64,000 bases of DNA, taken from Chionis minor. Lineage: Eukaryota > Chordata > Aves > Charadriiformes > Chionididae. Of this stretch, positions 28,601-41,527 are shown piece after piece (within the stretch, counting starts at the first letter, position 1; every line of letters begins with the position of its first letter). The notes below the pieces were generated by a model. The model searched no databases and was not told where the DNA came from. It was given only the letters and a program-made list of their open reading frames with translations. The stretch is from assembly GCA_013398295.1 (NCBI GenBank), contig VZSF01008499.1:338899-402898 (forward strand). The letters are read 5' to 3'. Both the position numbers and the translations under genes were made by a program.

Positions 28601-31600
28601 GATACAAATATAACATCAGAAAATGTGTGCAAGAAACTTTGAGGCCACAGAACTAACGCATTTGTGTTGCACAAAAAAAAAAAATAACAGGGAAGAATTT
28701 ACATTGAAATGGCACAGCAAGCTTTAGCAAGATGTTTCTGTATCCTCTACCCATTCTCACTACAGCAACATGTTACTACTAACAGAGAGCAGCCAACAAA
28801 CCGCCGGGTATCTCCCAGGCAGGTCCCAATTTCCACACCACTCCTGAGGGGACACTAATGATTCAGACGCAGGAGATCACAGAGGATGGACTCTGGAGCC
28901 TTGCAGCAGCAGTCAGCCGAGAAGAAAAAACCGTCTTCCCTGCTGCAGATTAAAAGTCCTTTCAAATACATTTTTGTGCATGCAGCTCGGTAACACCCAA
29001 GAAAATAAAAGTAGCCCTACTCATTACAAGATCAAGTTGTACGCTGTAGCAGGCTTACAGGCACAGATAAAGGAGAGCTCAGCGAGCATCTTCGTCTAAG
29101 GACCTCCAGTCACGTATAGGTGGGGGAACGGAGAAAGGAAATATGAACATGGATTTCTCATTTTACCTCCTGAGACCAGAACACCATCGGAATTTACAGC
29201 CAGCGTGTTGATAATTGCATTGTGACCAGACAGGTTCTGAATGAAATTTCCATCTGGGAATTTCCACTGTTTAATATTATCTGGAGAACCAGATGCAAAT
29301 GTGTAACTGAAAGAAAATAAGCACAGTATATTGAAGTTCAAAAGAGCTGTAGGGATAGCAAACATCCTTCACTGAAACTACTCATAAATGCTCGTTGCAA
29401 AGTTGCTTCATATTGGAACTGCTTTTCAGACATTTTTACTCCGCATAAAATGAAGCAATTTTATGAAGCCATTAATTACCTGTTTCCTTTCTGTTCCACA
29501 GACTACCTAAACTTTATAAATCCTATGCCATACAGGATATTAATATGCAAACAAACATTAAAAATGCACATTAAGTGCATTAAGTCAGTTGTTATTCTGG
29601 GAAATTTTCAGGTATAACAGCATCAGCAGCAAAGGTATCAAAAAAGCCCAAAAAAGTAAACAAAACCCCCAGTATTGCCCAGCCCTCTAAAACTACATAA
29701 CCAAGAACAAAACATCAAAAAAAAGTGAACTATGAAAGATAACTTGTTTTACTGAATTACCCTAAAAGAATCAATTCCCTCCTTCTAACATGTGAAAGCA
29801 GTTAACAGGATTATTTATGTAGTGCACACAAAAGCCTGTAGGAATATTTTCAGCTGCTACAAGGTCTAAGCAATTTGCTGTCAATTTAATAGATTCTCCA
29901 CTAACAAAATAGATTACTAGGAAAAAATACTGGAATATTAAAAAAACACAGAAATACTGAAATATAAAAAATACTAGGCTGGCAGTTGCTACTGCTTGAT
30001 AAAAATATTACAATTTTTTCTTTCAAGGAAGTATGATTGATGAATCGGAAACCAGTTTGGTTTTGTTTTTGTTTTTAAGAACATAAGTAAAACTAGGGTT
30101 TTTCTCTGCTATAGCTAACAGGCATAGAATAAGATTTTTCATTTTTTTCAGATACACAGATTGGATCAGAACTGAATCATATCAAGGATTCTGAGTTTCT
30201 GCACTGACAGAAGTTAATCTTAAAATATTGAAGGTGCAGAAGTACTGCAGTTCTATGTGAATTCCTTTTCTCCATTGTTTTAATGGAAATTTATCTGAAT
30301 AGGCAACTGTTGACACATCAAAATATAGTATCTAAATTCAGAGTACTTCCAACAACACCTGCTTCAAAAATTAAATACAAGAAGTTTCTTTATAAGGTCA
30401 GTTAAATTGAAGTGCTTTGTACAGTGAACCATATATTAAAAAAACATTTTATATTAATCACTGTCTCAGCATTATTCACACATGTGCCATTTTACAAAAC
30501 TACTTCACTTTCTGCTAACAATCGGTTACATATTTATTATTAACCTTACAAGCCCAGTGTCACTGGTTTCTCAATGACTGCAAAGGAACATACGTAAGAA
30601 ATTCTGTAGGATATAAGACGTTCTCAGGATTGCTAATCTACAAGACTGCCAATACTTGGGGAGCACAATCAGTGTAGTAAAAGTATTTCAGAATTGATAA
30701 GTATATTTTTACAGCATTCTAAGCTAATTAGTTTTTCACATTATTACACCCTACCATTCTACCATTCTAAATCATCACTCACATCAGCTTTCTGTCACCA
30801 CCCAATGTTATGAACTATGAAAGCATAAAAGAATGAGGAAGACTTACTGTCTTGGATGTAGCACTACTGCTCTTACAGATTTCTTGTGGTTTGTTAAAGT
30901 AACACGAGTTTTTCCTGCCACTAAATCCCAGAGCCGTATGGTAGTATCATGACTGCCTGCAACAAAAATAAAATAAAAAAAATCCTAGAAACCATCATAT
31001 TGATTCTAACATCGTCATTATTATTTTGATAAGGCAGCCAAAACTTTACATATGAAAGAGACAAAAATATTTTTAATGTATGTTACAAAAATGATACTAA
31101 TGCCATGTCAGACAAGATAGATGCTGGGTTGTAATAGTCAGAAAACACAGAGGATGCATATAGTCAGAATGTAGAAATACATATTACTTTTGTAATTACT
31201 AATTGTAATATTACATATTATAAGTCTCAATACATAGTACAACAAAAAATGTAAACACCGGAAACAAAGGCAGTGCAGGAAAATTTTCATTAAAATGCAC
31301 AGCTATATTTGCTTAAACATACCATTAAAGGTACAAAATAACCATTGCATGGTCCATTTTCAACAGAAAGCTACCAGAAATTGAGTAAGTTAACAAAACC
31401 AACATTATGAACCTCACATAACTACTGATCTACTGAACTACATTCACGATTACGTTTTACAATCATGCTACCTGTGAAATCATACACATTTTACCTGTAA
31501 TAATTTGTGGTTCTGCAGCTTGGCATTTTACCGTTGCTACCGCATTTGTGTGTCCTGATAGTGTGTGCACACTGGCTTTTGTCCTCACATCCCAAATCTA

Positions 31601-34600
31601 TGAATTCAAAGTAAAGAAGTCACAGAGGTCAACAACAGGTGTGTATTCAATGTATTTTAGGCACTGTCATTGATTACGTGAATTCCTTAACATAGTTCTA
31701 CAGATTCAAGAATGGTATTTAGGTTGGTTTTTTCATCCAACAATTGATCACACAATGACTTCAGCTGGCAAATTTCAAGGGGAGCAGGGAGCCTGACGCT
31801 GAATTTCTAGAAATACAGATAACTCAAAGTCACCATAAAACCGTACCATCTTCTAAATACAATAAAGTGATCCTATATGTACTATGTACTCTACCTACCA
31901 AATTAAGAAGTAAAACATTCTCCTGACACTGCGTTTTTGTGTATTTGGGCTTCAGTTTTTATCAACAATGTAAGACAAAGTTAACATAAATCATCTTAGT
32001 ATTTGCATCTTGATTCACGTTAGCTTTTGGTAAGTATTCACTTTACAAACAGAAGATGCTGAAACACACAGACATACCAAGATGTTGAAAAGTGCTATAC
32101 TTACTCGTGCTGTTGAATCTCTGCTACATGTTACCAGTACATCTATGGTCGGATGCAAGTCTAACCCATAGACAGCACTCAGATGACCATGGTAATGTCT
32201 GATAACCTAGGTGAATAAAAAATGCACACACACTAACTGGATATTTGAAAGATTCTTCTAAATCCTTTGATTTTTATATTTGCCAACATCAAGTAGTTCC
32301 AATTAAAGAAACTGCAGCTTACCTTGTTGTATTCAAGATCCCAGCATTTCACTTGTTTGTCTTCTCCACAAGAAAAGAGGTATGGACTTCTCGCGCTTAC
32401 TATTACCCCTCGCACAGTACTGATGTGTCCCGTCAAAGACAATTTCAATTTGCCACTAGCAAGGTCCCAAATCTGCATCAAAATATGTACTTTGAGGTAA
32501 ACAGGTAAAAGCTACACATTGACAGTCTGGCTAAACAGTCCAGATGTAACTGATCCTGCTACATTTTCAATTAAAAGTTACAATACCACAAAGGTTTGCT
32601 CTCTAGCTACTACCACACAACAAACGAAATCAAGAAGTAGTAATACTCCACAAATCCTTTATGACTAGATAAGAAAAAATGTTCTGCGGCTCATTATTCC
32701 GCAAGCAGTAACAAACAAGTTGTTCCCAAGGGCTGAAGACTTTTCTAAAATAAGACAATGAAAAAACCACCCCCAACAAACTTCGTCAATGATTTCTTCC
32801 AACCTCTTACCTTTATAGTTCTATCAGCAGAGCCAGTAACAAACCACTGATTTCCTGGTTCTACTGCAATACATCTCACCCAGCCCAGGTGACCGCTGAT
32901 AACCTTCAGAAAAAACAAAAAATTTTCCAAATCAGAAATAATACACATACGTCAATGTAATTTTTATTCTCCAATACTGGAATTTGTTAGCATTCACCAA
33001 GAAACGCACACTACCCAAAAAGTCAAGCCTTAAATTAGACAGGAAGAGAGCTTGATTCTATTTTAGTTAAATGAAGAGAGTACTAGAAATTCACATCATA
33101 CACCAGAGCTGGCGAACTTGCAGTACAGAAAGACCCTGCTCCTATGAGGAACTTTTCCAAATCCTTTGAGAGTCTGTAACATTGTGGGTCAACACCTGAG
33201 GCTTTGCAGAGAAAGACTGTACTTAAGCACAAGTTCCTTATGCTGCTGTACAGTGCTCATACGATAATAGTTAAAGAGCAATTACAGAAAATCTTGGCTA
33301 TCAAACCACATTGCCATATAATGGCACACCACCACCTCCTTTTCCCCAAACAAGGGATAATACGTTACCAGAAACTTTCTGGTAACAAAACACTGCAGAC
33401 GTATCTCACAAGAAAAGCTCTACCAATACATGGCTTGTTTACAGCAGCCTTTCTGTTTCTCTAATTTCTCCAAAGTCAGGCAGTTAAAATCAAAACACGA
33501 ATTTGTTTTCACTGGATGTCATATTTCATGTACCATCATACAGCTCATTTCAAAAGATCTGAACCATAACAAAAGTTTTCTTAGGCAGAAATAATGCAGA
33601 GATACTCTGGAAAGCTAAAGTGGATTCCTTCTGACCAGATGAGACCACAGCCACATACATTTGAGATATTTGTCTAGATTCTTCATAGTCTAGGAACAGG
33701 AATGGACATTTCCAAGGGAGAAACATAAGAAATAATTCGTCTGACCTATTTCAAGTCCCCATCTTTCACAAATGACTTCAAATCAAGCTTAGGAAGACCA
33801 GTTAAAATGCAGATCTTGAGCAACAGATAAGATGAAACCTACAGTGGGTATTCCAGCTATGCTTCTATTTCTGAGTTGCTTTAACAAGCTTTTGTCCTGT
33901 TGAGCAAGCATTTTGACAGCAAACCTCCACTGAAACTGCTGACATATAGAATTTCGTATGTCAATACACAGAATTATAGTGTGACTTACTATTATACAGC
34001 GTATTAGTATATAGTGTATAATATTAGTATAGTACTAGTATATATGGTGTATTAGCACTCTCTCAAAAGAAAGTGCTCCTACTAAGCAGGCATTTTTCAT
34101 TTGTCTACCTTAAATCTCTCACTGGTTTATTTTGGTGCCCTTTTTTCAAACAGCATTTGCCTTAATTTTTACATAGAGCACATTCTAATACTGCTGTATT
34201 TAGAAAACCTATAAATTCCTTTGAGCTGAAGTGTTTTTAAAAAAATTACTTTTTCATATTAGTCTTAAGATTTATGACTAATACAGCATTCAGGACTTCT
34301 GAATATCTAAATGTCTACCTATGGTGCTATATTTAGATGAACAGTGCTAAAACAATAGAATTCTGATACTACAGCATAAGATTTTTAAATATCAGGAAAG
34401 CCTAATATTAATGAAATAATATTCACCCTTTCTCAGACAAAACATGAAATTGCTTAAATTTCATAGTAAGAATCAGCCCCTTAGGAAAAAAATAATGAAC
34501 ATGTTCACACAGATGCACCTGAAAAGTTAGAAAGATCGGAACCAATACATATGCTTCGAGATTTTCTCTTCAACTCGGCTACCCTGTCATACACACCACC

Positions 34601-37600
34601 AAAATGATAGGAGATTTTGGGGCAATGACTATTATTACTCCCTAAGAAAATTAAAAGGCAAATTAGATTAATCCAAAAAACAAGACTAGAAGTCAAGCAA
34701 CCTAAACTGCAGAGACAATTTGCGATTAAAGAAGTCAGCTTCCCCCCCCCCCCNCATAGCAAATAAAAGAAGTCTGGCTGACTCAGACACCAACTGCCTT
34801 TAAGTGGTTTTGGAGACAATTTCTTTACATTAACATTGCTAGAGTATTTCTTTAACATGTTATTAGTTTCAAATTTTGTGCCTTGTCTTTGAGTTCCTCC
34901 ACCAAAGAATCTGACTAGAAAAAACAAACTGTAGTGAATTTATAATACAGATAAACCTATGTAAACACAAGGCTAAAATTAGTAATATTCACAAAATAAT
35001 TTACTGAATAGAATTAAAAGCGTTTGTAATCTAATTGCTTCAATATTTAAGGAGAGAATGTGCATATATAATTCAGTTGTGATCACTTTTCATTTGATTT
35101 CATTTTTGTGAATGAGAAGAAAAATTACGCTTTGAGGTCTTGATGAAACATAAAATACTCATTTACTTTTATATGCATGTTCATGTCATACATTTGTAAC
35201 TTACTCTGTACAGTTTCCAAGGTGGATGCCACTGAGGTTTGGGCATGGTTGGAGCTTTCTTTGCCATTAACGAAGAATTTTTGTTTCCACCAGCTTCCGC
35301 GATAGCCTGTAAGTTAAAAGGAAGGTTACTCATGCTTTATAACCTACCTCTTTGCCTAAAATCCAAAGCCTTCTCATTCTGACATCTCAACACTAATTAA
35401 ATTTAGTCAGTCAGGAGATCTCCGCACAACAAACAAATCTAGAAGCAATCTGGTGAATACTGTGCACTTCTCAACATGACAGGTGCAACAAACTCACCAC
35501 AGACATTCCAGGAGGCTGCGAACGCTCAGATATTCCAGCATGCCTGTAAATATCACCCACGCCAGCAGCTGTCCGATTTGCATCCATCCTAGGTTGAATG
35601 AAAATGGTTGATGGATTGGAATCAACTTTGTCTTTCACAAAGCGGTAAGGTATCACAGGGCTGCATCCAGCTGAGTGCTGTGCACCTCCAACGACGGAGA
35701 CTCCACAACCTCTCTGGGCAACCTGTTCCAGTGCCTGACCACCTCAAGGTAAAAGACTTTTACCCACTTTTCTCTCTTGTATCTAAACAGAATTTCCCTC
35801 ATTCCAACTTGTGCCCATTGCCTCTTATGACATCCAAGAAAAAAACAAACAGAAAAACGATGCCTGGCTACACCAAAAGTAATTTCTTTCAACATTTTAC
35901 AAATTAGAGCATTCAAAATACTCAAAGTAGCTCTTGCTCTGACTTCTGCGTTTTGCCTTGAAATTCCCAGATAACAAAAGTATTAGTGAAGTATCACAGC
36001 CGTACCTGGCCTGAGAAGCAGGAAGTGCTACAGCTAAGGACTGTGCTGCAGATTCACTAGGCATCCTCTGGACCTTGGTATCTGCTGTCAGAGCCACACC
36101 TTGAAAAAGATAACACAGCAAAAGCAAAGACAGCTCTATTTAAAGAATATCCAGAAGAGAATATTATACAAACACATATATACACATACACCAGCAAACA
36201 AGGGCTTATCACATCCCCGTAATATTAAATCACATCATTCAATGACATTATTTTCACATGCAAGTCAACTCAACTGAAATTTTTAATTTGGCCCAAATAC
36301 TTTCCACCTTGATTCTACTACATACATAGGTACACAATTTCTTGAGTAGAAAACGATATGATTTGTCATTGAAAACAAAAAAGCTTAACTAGGAGCAGCA
36401 TCCATCTTCTCATCCAGCTTCAACTACTATGGAAATTAAAAAGTCACAGAAAAAACCCACACATGTTCTTGAGAATCATTTGCTAACTTAGGTCCTTTAG
36501 TGCAGTTTATTATGCTGTCCCTACGTGGTGGTTGGTATCATGCAGTGGTGCCAGAACTACAAAAGGCTTAGTCCTACTGAAGTGAGAATTTCAGACTGCA
36601 ACTTATAGTCTCATCCTAACAACGGCAGATCACTCTTTAAAAAAAATTATCTAAAAACTCTTTGCAAAGTTTAGCTTTGGTGCACACTGGAGCATTTATT
36701 CCACTCCCATTTCTATATTTCTTACCCTAACCAAAGTTCTAGCAGTTGACAAAGACAATATTTGGGTGAGATATCCAAGTTAGAACACGAAACAAAAAAA
36801 AAAGAAATCTAATTTTTAACTGTGACATGTCTGATTCTAATAAAAGAACACTGAACTTGAGGAAATGTCTGTGAGCAAGTCTTGTCCCCATAGTTACAGT
36901 CAACTATGCGCGTATTTTTAATGCCTGAGGGTCCACTGAACACTCATATTTGCTAACTTACAAATCAAGTCACAACACATTTCCCACTATACTTACAGTA
37001 AAAAAGATCAACAGCTGAAACTAAACTCCTACAAAGAGAGAGCAGGATTGACGAGTAACAGTGACAATTAGCAATGGCACAACACAGAAACATAACCCTT
37101 CCAAGCATAGGCAAAACCAAAAGACACTAAAATTATTAGACCCTAATGTCTCTTTCCCAGAGCAAGGTGGTGATACCTAAACCTTTCTGCTCTGGCGAGG
37201 AAAAGCAGGATACATTCTCCCTTTTCATTCAGTGTCCTTCTAGCTGGAACCCCCCCTCATTGTTCTCAACAAAATTCTAAGAGCAGCTCCACCACAACAG
37301 CAGAGGCACCAGGGATCTGTGGGTCTCGGCAAGCTCTCCAAGAGAAAGGGGACCACAATACCAGAGAGGAGATTCCTAGAATATTTTTTTGATGATATTA
37401 TCAGAGGAGGTGAAATCTCACAGAAATTAATGACCTTCTCATAGCAACCTTACATCTACATGAGGCTTAGTGAGAAGACACTGTGTCTGTACCTACTAAA
37501 TCCTCCTCCTACCTCCTATCCCAAAACATTTATCAGCCACAAAACTCTCTGCATCGATACTATGAAAGACGTCAATGGTATTTCCCACTGCTATCAGCTC

Positions 37601-40600
37601 TGGATTCACAGCAACGGGAAGCCTGCACCTGCTAGGATGGAAGATGCCGAGTTCTGACAGGAAGGCAAAAATCCCAGACAAACACTTGCAGAATTTTACT
37701 TACCAGGCCCAGGTGGGTATGGATGTGTACCAGTTATCAAATACTCAAGTTCTTGTCCTAAAGAGCAACAATATTTTATATTAATAATTAAATTTTATAC
37801 CACATTGCAAATGATGCACTCAAACAGGAAACACAGGAAACCAGTGCAGGTCACACACAGCAGAAGAAAACAGCAATCACTTCTAATGTGCTACACTTAG
37901 ACATTTCTTATTTTCATTAATTTCATCTGATCCGGTCACCTCAGTTTTCAAAAATTTAAGAGTAAAATAACATTTTTAAAATAATGATGACACTTGTTAT
38001 CAAGAGGGACTCTCCCTCAAGAGAAAAAGCGTCATGCTGCCAAAGATGCCTTTTGAAGTAGGTATCACGTAAAAGGATTCAAGTACACAAATAACGTGGA
38101 TGTCTGAAACCTAAGCTAGTCACAATTGACTATGTGTGGTATCAGAAAAGTTCTTCTTAAAATACTTTTCATTATCTCTCAATACCTTTTATTCTCAGAA
38201 TACTTCCAAATAAAGTACCTTGGGAAAAAAAATCATCTGAAATAAGGCAGCATTTGGCATTCTTTAGAAAATAAGTTTTGGTATGGGACCTACTTAACAC
38301 ATACATATTTTATATATAATCAAACACAGGTTAAAAAAACCCCCAGATTTAAAATAAAGATTTTCCTGGTTTAATAGTTGCACATCTGAAAAAAGTCTGA
38401 AAAAATCCTATGAAACAAAATAAAAAACCAACCAACAAAAGAGCATGTCCTTCACCATCACAAACTTATAAAAAGAAGAAATACATTACTGATCTTTCTC
38501 TTTCTAGCACCTAAGTACAGCACACACTAATGTTACCATAAAAAATTGCTCATTTTACTAACAAGTTACTGTAAAAAATTCACAGGACTCTATTACTCTT
38601 TTGTTAAAACAAACTTCTTCCTTGTTCTGAATCACCTCCTGTGGACCATAGCAAGAAAAATATCAAACAATGAAAAGAGAATGGTATTTTGATCTCTGTC
38701 TTTATCGCCAATGGATTAACATTGGACTGTATTCTTCAGATTTTACACCAGTGAGACTGTCACAAAAGAAAGGACAAATACAGCACTAAGAGCAAACTAA
38801 CCTTGATTTCCAGAATACTGTTTGTGTCCATATGGATCCCCGGTGTTTGGGCCTCCTTTCTCTCTCAAATTTTCTTTAAGAGTAGGCATGTGTAACACCG
38901 AGCCGTACTCTGTACGCAGCTTGACTGCCATCTTTACTTTGTGACTGTTGGAAGAATAAAGTATAATCCTGATTAAACCCCGAGTTTGGAATTGTTATTA
39001 AATTCTGAAATATTTTACAGAAGGTTTTATACAACTTGCTTTACAATTCTAATATTTTTTTCTTCCCTCAAGATGACACTCTTAACTCTACAGGAACATC
39101 TGAACTTCTGACTTAGATGAAGGAACCACTAACATAATTAAAAACTTTGCGGCATACTAGTAAGTCACTGATTGCAGTACTTACCTTTCCTCATCTAACG
39201 GGATAGGCTTGGCATTATCAGCTACGAACATATCATGAGTTCTCTTCAAAGATCTGAACACAAGTGTGTGCACAGAATGCTTCTGGACTTCCTAAAATAA
39301 AGAAAAGAATCTTTAAATACATTTGGACATAACTAAATGAAAAATTGAAAATGGAAACATAAATTGTACCAAGTAGCAATTTCACACTTCAGTACTGTTC
39401 GATGATACAGCATTATTCAGTTCACAGAAAACACTGCTCTTCCTGGAAACTAAAAATTTAAGTTTATCTGTTAACTGTTGTAATTCAGTACTTACTCAAA
39501 ATAACACTCTTTTTCTCAGAAAGTGCCAGGACTTTGAAAAGCAAGCCAAACACTTTAATCAAACTTTCTGCACATGACAAATACACGAGCATGCAAGCTT
39601 TTTCCCTTGTGCTTTCAAGTTCTGTTTTCAACTGCAGGCAATAAAGTAACCACCTCTGAAAACATTCCTGTAAATTTCATTTCACTACCACCATAAAAGG
39701 AACAAGGTGAATCACCAGTTTCTATGCACAGTGTCACTACAAAGTACAGCACAGTTTACTGAGATAATCATGGGATCAAACCTGGCAAAACTTGTTTTCC
39801 TTTTATAACTTTTATTTGTTACTAAAATCAAAACATACTTAAAAATCTCATTCACGAACTAACAAGCAGCAGTAAAATGCTACTAACTTATACAGAGTAT
39901 TGCCCACCAACAGCACAGTTCAGTTTATTAATATTTTCCTCCAAACAGGAAAAAAAAATCATTAGAAATCTCAGCCTGCTTGCTTAGATACAAAACCAAA
40001 CTTTCTGCATGCCTGTATTTGTTGTGTTGTACAAACAATGACAACAAACTGGAAGCTGCATTAATAACTTTTGACATTGGCTATCACTCATCTGCCCAGT
40101 CTCCAAGATTCATTACAAAGATGCTTTCCCTGTTGAGCTCTTTGTAGGTCCTGTTTTCCTGTCCTGGAAGCTGTCCACTCATCAACCCCTTAGGCAGCAG
40201 CTGTTACCCTCCTAACTTGGCAGCACCTACACAAAGTGTTTGCTCTGGGAGCTCCTGCAAGCTCCAGGTATCAAGTAAAAAAACCCCAAACCCAGCATAT
40301 GGAACTGGGTTAGGAATTTCATACAACTGGAAAAAGTACTAAGAATTACAGTAGCTAATTACCGTTCAATAACAGCAGCTGTCAAAATCACCATGAGTAG
40401 TAGAAAACACAATGCCCCCCCATAGGGAAGAAGCATCTACAAACATTTTTTGACAGAAATGCCACCCTGTAAAACAACAGCTAGTAGCGTTACATGCAGC
40501 AGCAGTCTTTGCGTATTCCTCCGTGCTCCTGACAACTCCACTTGCTTTTAGAAGTGCATGTTCACCCCACAGTAACTATTCCACGGCCTATAAAACCAGT

Positions 40601-41475
40601 GACCTTCCCAGCTTTACTTCCAAGCCGTCGCAAACCAGCTACCGTTTTCCTGACCAGCTGACAAAGCCGGCAGCTCACCGGCGGCTAGACACCGCAACAT
40701 CACCTTCCCAGCACCAATTCCGCAGCCGGCGTTAAATCCGGCGAAGCAAAGCTGCCGCCTGCTGCTTACTGCCGCCCCAGACCCACGGAGCCCACGGCCC
40801 CCGCGAGGCTGAGGCCGCAGCCCTCAGGCGGGCGAGAAACACCCCTATCGCCTCGGCGGGCCCTCCGCTGCCCGGCGGGGCGGACGGGGCAGGGAAAGCG
40901 GAAAGACCCCCGTGCTCTGTCTCCACAGCGGCGCGTTCGTGCCAAGGGGGAAGTGAGGGCGAGGGGTGCGGTGCAGGGCTCACTGCTCCACGCACGTCTC
41001 CCTCCCCACTTCCCCCCAACCCTCCCCCGCCGGCCCGGGCCCGAGCCCGGCCCCCTCACGGGCCCGCCCNGGGGACGGGGAGGGCGTCGCGGGTTCGAGC
41101 TCCGCGGGCGCTGTCGCAGTGTGGGGTCCGACTTGGGGGGGCGGCGCCCGCGCGGGACACGTTTACGGGCCACCCCCCCCCCCCCCCCNNNNNNNNNNNN
41201 NNNNNNNNNNNNNNNNNNNNNNNNNNNNNNNNNNNNNNNNNNNNNNNNNNNNNNNNNNNNNNNNNNNNNNNNNNNNNNNNNNNNNNNNNNNNNNNNNNNN
41301 NNNNNNNNNNNNNNNNNNNNNNNNNNNNNNNNNNNNNNNNNNNNNNNNNNNNNNNNNNNNNNNNNNNNNNNNNNNNNNNNNNNNNNNNNNNNNNNNNNNN
41401 NNNNNNNNNNNNNNNNNNNNNNNCCTAGAGACAGGCCAGCCGCCTCCCACCCCGCCTTAACCTCACCTCCACCAT
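25608..41475 (-). CDS. PLRG1: PLRG1, pleiotropic regulator 1 (spliceosomal WD40 protein), whole coding span
   Basis: Fifteen exons on the minus strand join in frame to 516 residues plus stop, close to the 514 residues of human PLRG1. Every junction has GT-AG borders and compatible phase. Residues 1-200 are a charged, poorly structured N-terminal part starting [15 protein letters not shown]. Seven WD40 repeats follow from residue 201 ([11 protein letters not shown]), each with the GH ... WD signature, ending in the basic tail [12 protein letters not shown]. The family binds CDC5L in the PRP19/NTC complex and is needed for catalytic activation of the spliceosome in the nucleus. The start is fixed by ATG GTG GAG followed by a GT donor at 41466. 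The neighbour FGB is divergent, 4.8 kb away. The linker around residues 133-170 is the least conserved part compared with human. Intron 1 contains a 235-base assembly gap, but no coding base is missing. Confidence 0.97.
26153..26346 (-). CDS. PLRG1: PLRG1 exon 14 (end of WD6 and WD7)
   Basis: Encodes the stretch from [11 protein letters not shown] through [18 protein letters not shown] to KVYKEDDTA. Acceptor TTTTAG before 26346 and donor GTATGT at 26152. The codon for A is split with exon 13. Confidence 0.97.
29167..29306 (-). CDS. PLRG1: PLRG1 exon 13 (WD5-WD6)
   Basis: Encodes [19 protein letters not shown] and [19 protein letters not shown]. Acceptor CTTTCAG and donor GTAAAA at 29166. Confidence 0.97.
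30848..30956 (-). CDS. PLRG1: PLRG1 exon 12 (WD4-WD5)
   Basis: Encodes [17 protein letters not shown] and [15 protein letters not shown]. Acceptor TTGCAG and donor GTAAGT at 30847. Confidence 0.97.
31495..31597 (-). CDS. PLRG1: PLRG1 exon 11 (WD3-WD4)
   Basis: Encodes [20 protein letters not shown] and [11 protein letters not shown]. Acceptor TTCATAG and donor GTAAAA at 31494. Confidence 0.97.
32105..32206 (-). CDS. PLRG1: PLRG1 exon 10 (WD3)
   Basis: Encodes [19 protein letters not shown] and [12 protein letters not shown]. Phase 0 at both ends. Acceptor CACCTAG and donor GTAAGT at 32104. Confidence 0.97.
32323..32472 (-). CDS. PLRG1: PLRG1 exon 9 (WD1-WD2)
   Basis: Encodes [18 protein letters not shown] to [15 protein letters not shown], 50 codons, phase 0 at both ends. 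Acceptor GATGCAG and donor GTAAGC at 32322. Confidence 0.97.
32811..32903 (-). CDS. PLRG1: PLRG1 exon 8 (start of the WD40 propeller)
   Basis: Encodes [19 protein letters not shown] and [11 protein letters not shown], 31 codons, phase 0. This is the first WD repeat (residues 201-231). Acceptor CTGAAG and donor GTAAGA at 32810. Confidence 0.97.
33990..34055. repeat. AT-rich degenerate tandem repeat in PLRG1 intron 7
   Basis: Repeated TATTAGTATA-like units, imperfect and A/T-rich. A local low-complexity expansion without other signals. Confidence 0.55.
34742..34754. repeat. Poly-C run ending in an ambiguous base
   Basis: Twelve C then N, inside PLRG1 intron 7. The ambiguous base probably marks an unresolved homopolymer length. 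Confidence 0.85.
35205..35306 (-). CDS. PLRG1: PLRG1 exon 7
   Basis: Encodes [19 protein letters not shown] and [12 protein letters not shown], 34 codons, phase 0. The [12 protein letters not shown] block just before the propeller is strongly conserved in the family. Acceptor TTACAG and donor GTAAGT at 35204. Confidence 0.96.
35498..35588 (-). CDS. PLRG1: PLRG1 exon 6 (variable linker)
   Basis: Encodes [16 protein letters not shown] then [14 protein letters not shown]. Only the DANRT and YRH parts are clearly shared with the human protein as I recall it, so this is the fast-evolving linker. Acceptor ACCTAG before 35588 and donor GTGAGT at 35497. A CR1 fragment lies about 70 bases upstream of the acceptor. 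Confidence 0.93.
35657..35850 (-). mobile_element. CR1 LINE fragment in PLRG1 intron 5
   Basis: Minus-strand sequence has the typical 3' part of avian CR1: GAGGCAATGGGCACAAGTTG near 35812-35831, then GGTGGTCAGGCACTGGAACA near 35726-35745, and the GTTGCCCAGAGAGGTTGTGG segment just after it. Its translation ([20 protein letters not shown]) is a familiar CR1 by-product. The fragment is truncated at both ends; the terminal repeat that normally closes CR1 is not present before 35657. It lies in sense with PLRG1. Confidence 0.85.
36006..36099 (-). CDS. PLRG1: PLRG1 exon 5
   Basis: Encodes [20 protein letters not shown] then [10 protein letters not shown], close to the same human segment. Acceptor TTCAAG and donor GTACGG at 36005. 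The split Arg codon joins exon 6. Confidence 0.95.
37704..37757 (-). CDS. PLRG1: PLRG1 exon 4
   Basis: A 54-base exon encoding [18 protein letters not shown] with split Gly codons at both borders. Acceptor CTTTAG and donor GTAAGT at 37703. Too short to stand out alone, but it is needed for the frame and matches the human [10 protein letters not shown] block. Confidence 0.95.
38802..38944 (-). CDS. PLRG1: PLRG1 exon 3
   Basis: Encodes [20 protein letters not shown] then [20 protein letters not shown]. Acceptor CAACAG and donor GTTAGT at 38801. Confidence 0.95.
39185..39291 (-). CDS. PLRG1: PLRG1 exon 2
   Basis: Encodes [20 protein letters not shown] then [16 protein letters not shown]. Acceptor TTTTAG before 39291 and donor GTAAGT at 39184. 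Confidence 0.96.
41189..41423. other. Assembly gap of 235 N in PLRG1 intron 1
   Basis: Unknown bases directly after a run of 16 C (41173-41188). Further single N occur at 41070 and 41588. Sequencing or assembly failed in the GC-rich island. The gap is intronic, so the PLRG1 reading frame is complete. Confidence 0.98.
41467..41475 (-). CDS. PLRG1: PLRG1 exon 1 coding part (M-V-E)
   Basis: Three codons, ATG GTG GAG, in a strong initiation context (GCGCC before ATGG), then donor GTGAGG at 41466. They join exon 2 in phase 0 to give MVEEVQKHS. Too short to find by ORF length; placed by the known N-terminus and the CpG island. Confidence 0.93.
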
Positions 41476-41527
41476 GGCGCCGGCGAGCCCCCACCGCCAC
41501 CTCTCTCAGCGTACCACTATGGAGGCG

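Noticed and set aside
35653..35925. Minus-strand 90-codon frame with an [11 protein letters not shown] motif
   Set aside because: This is a CR1-derived reading frame, not a host gene.
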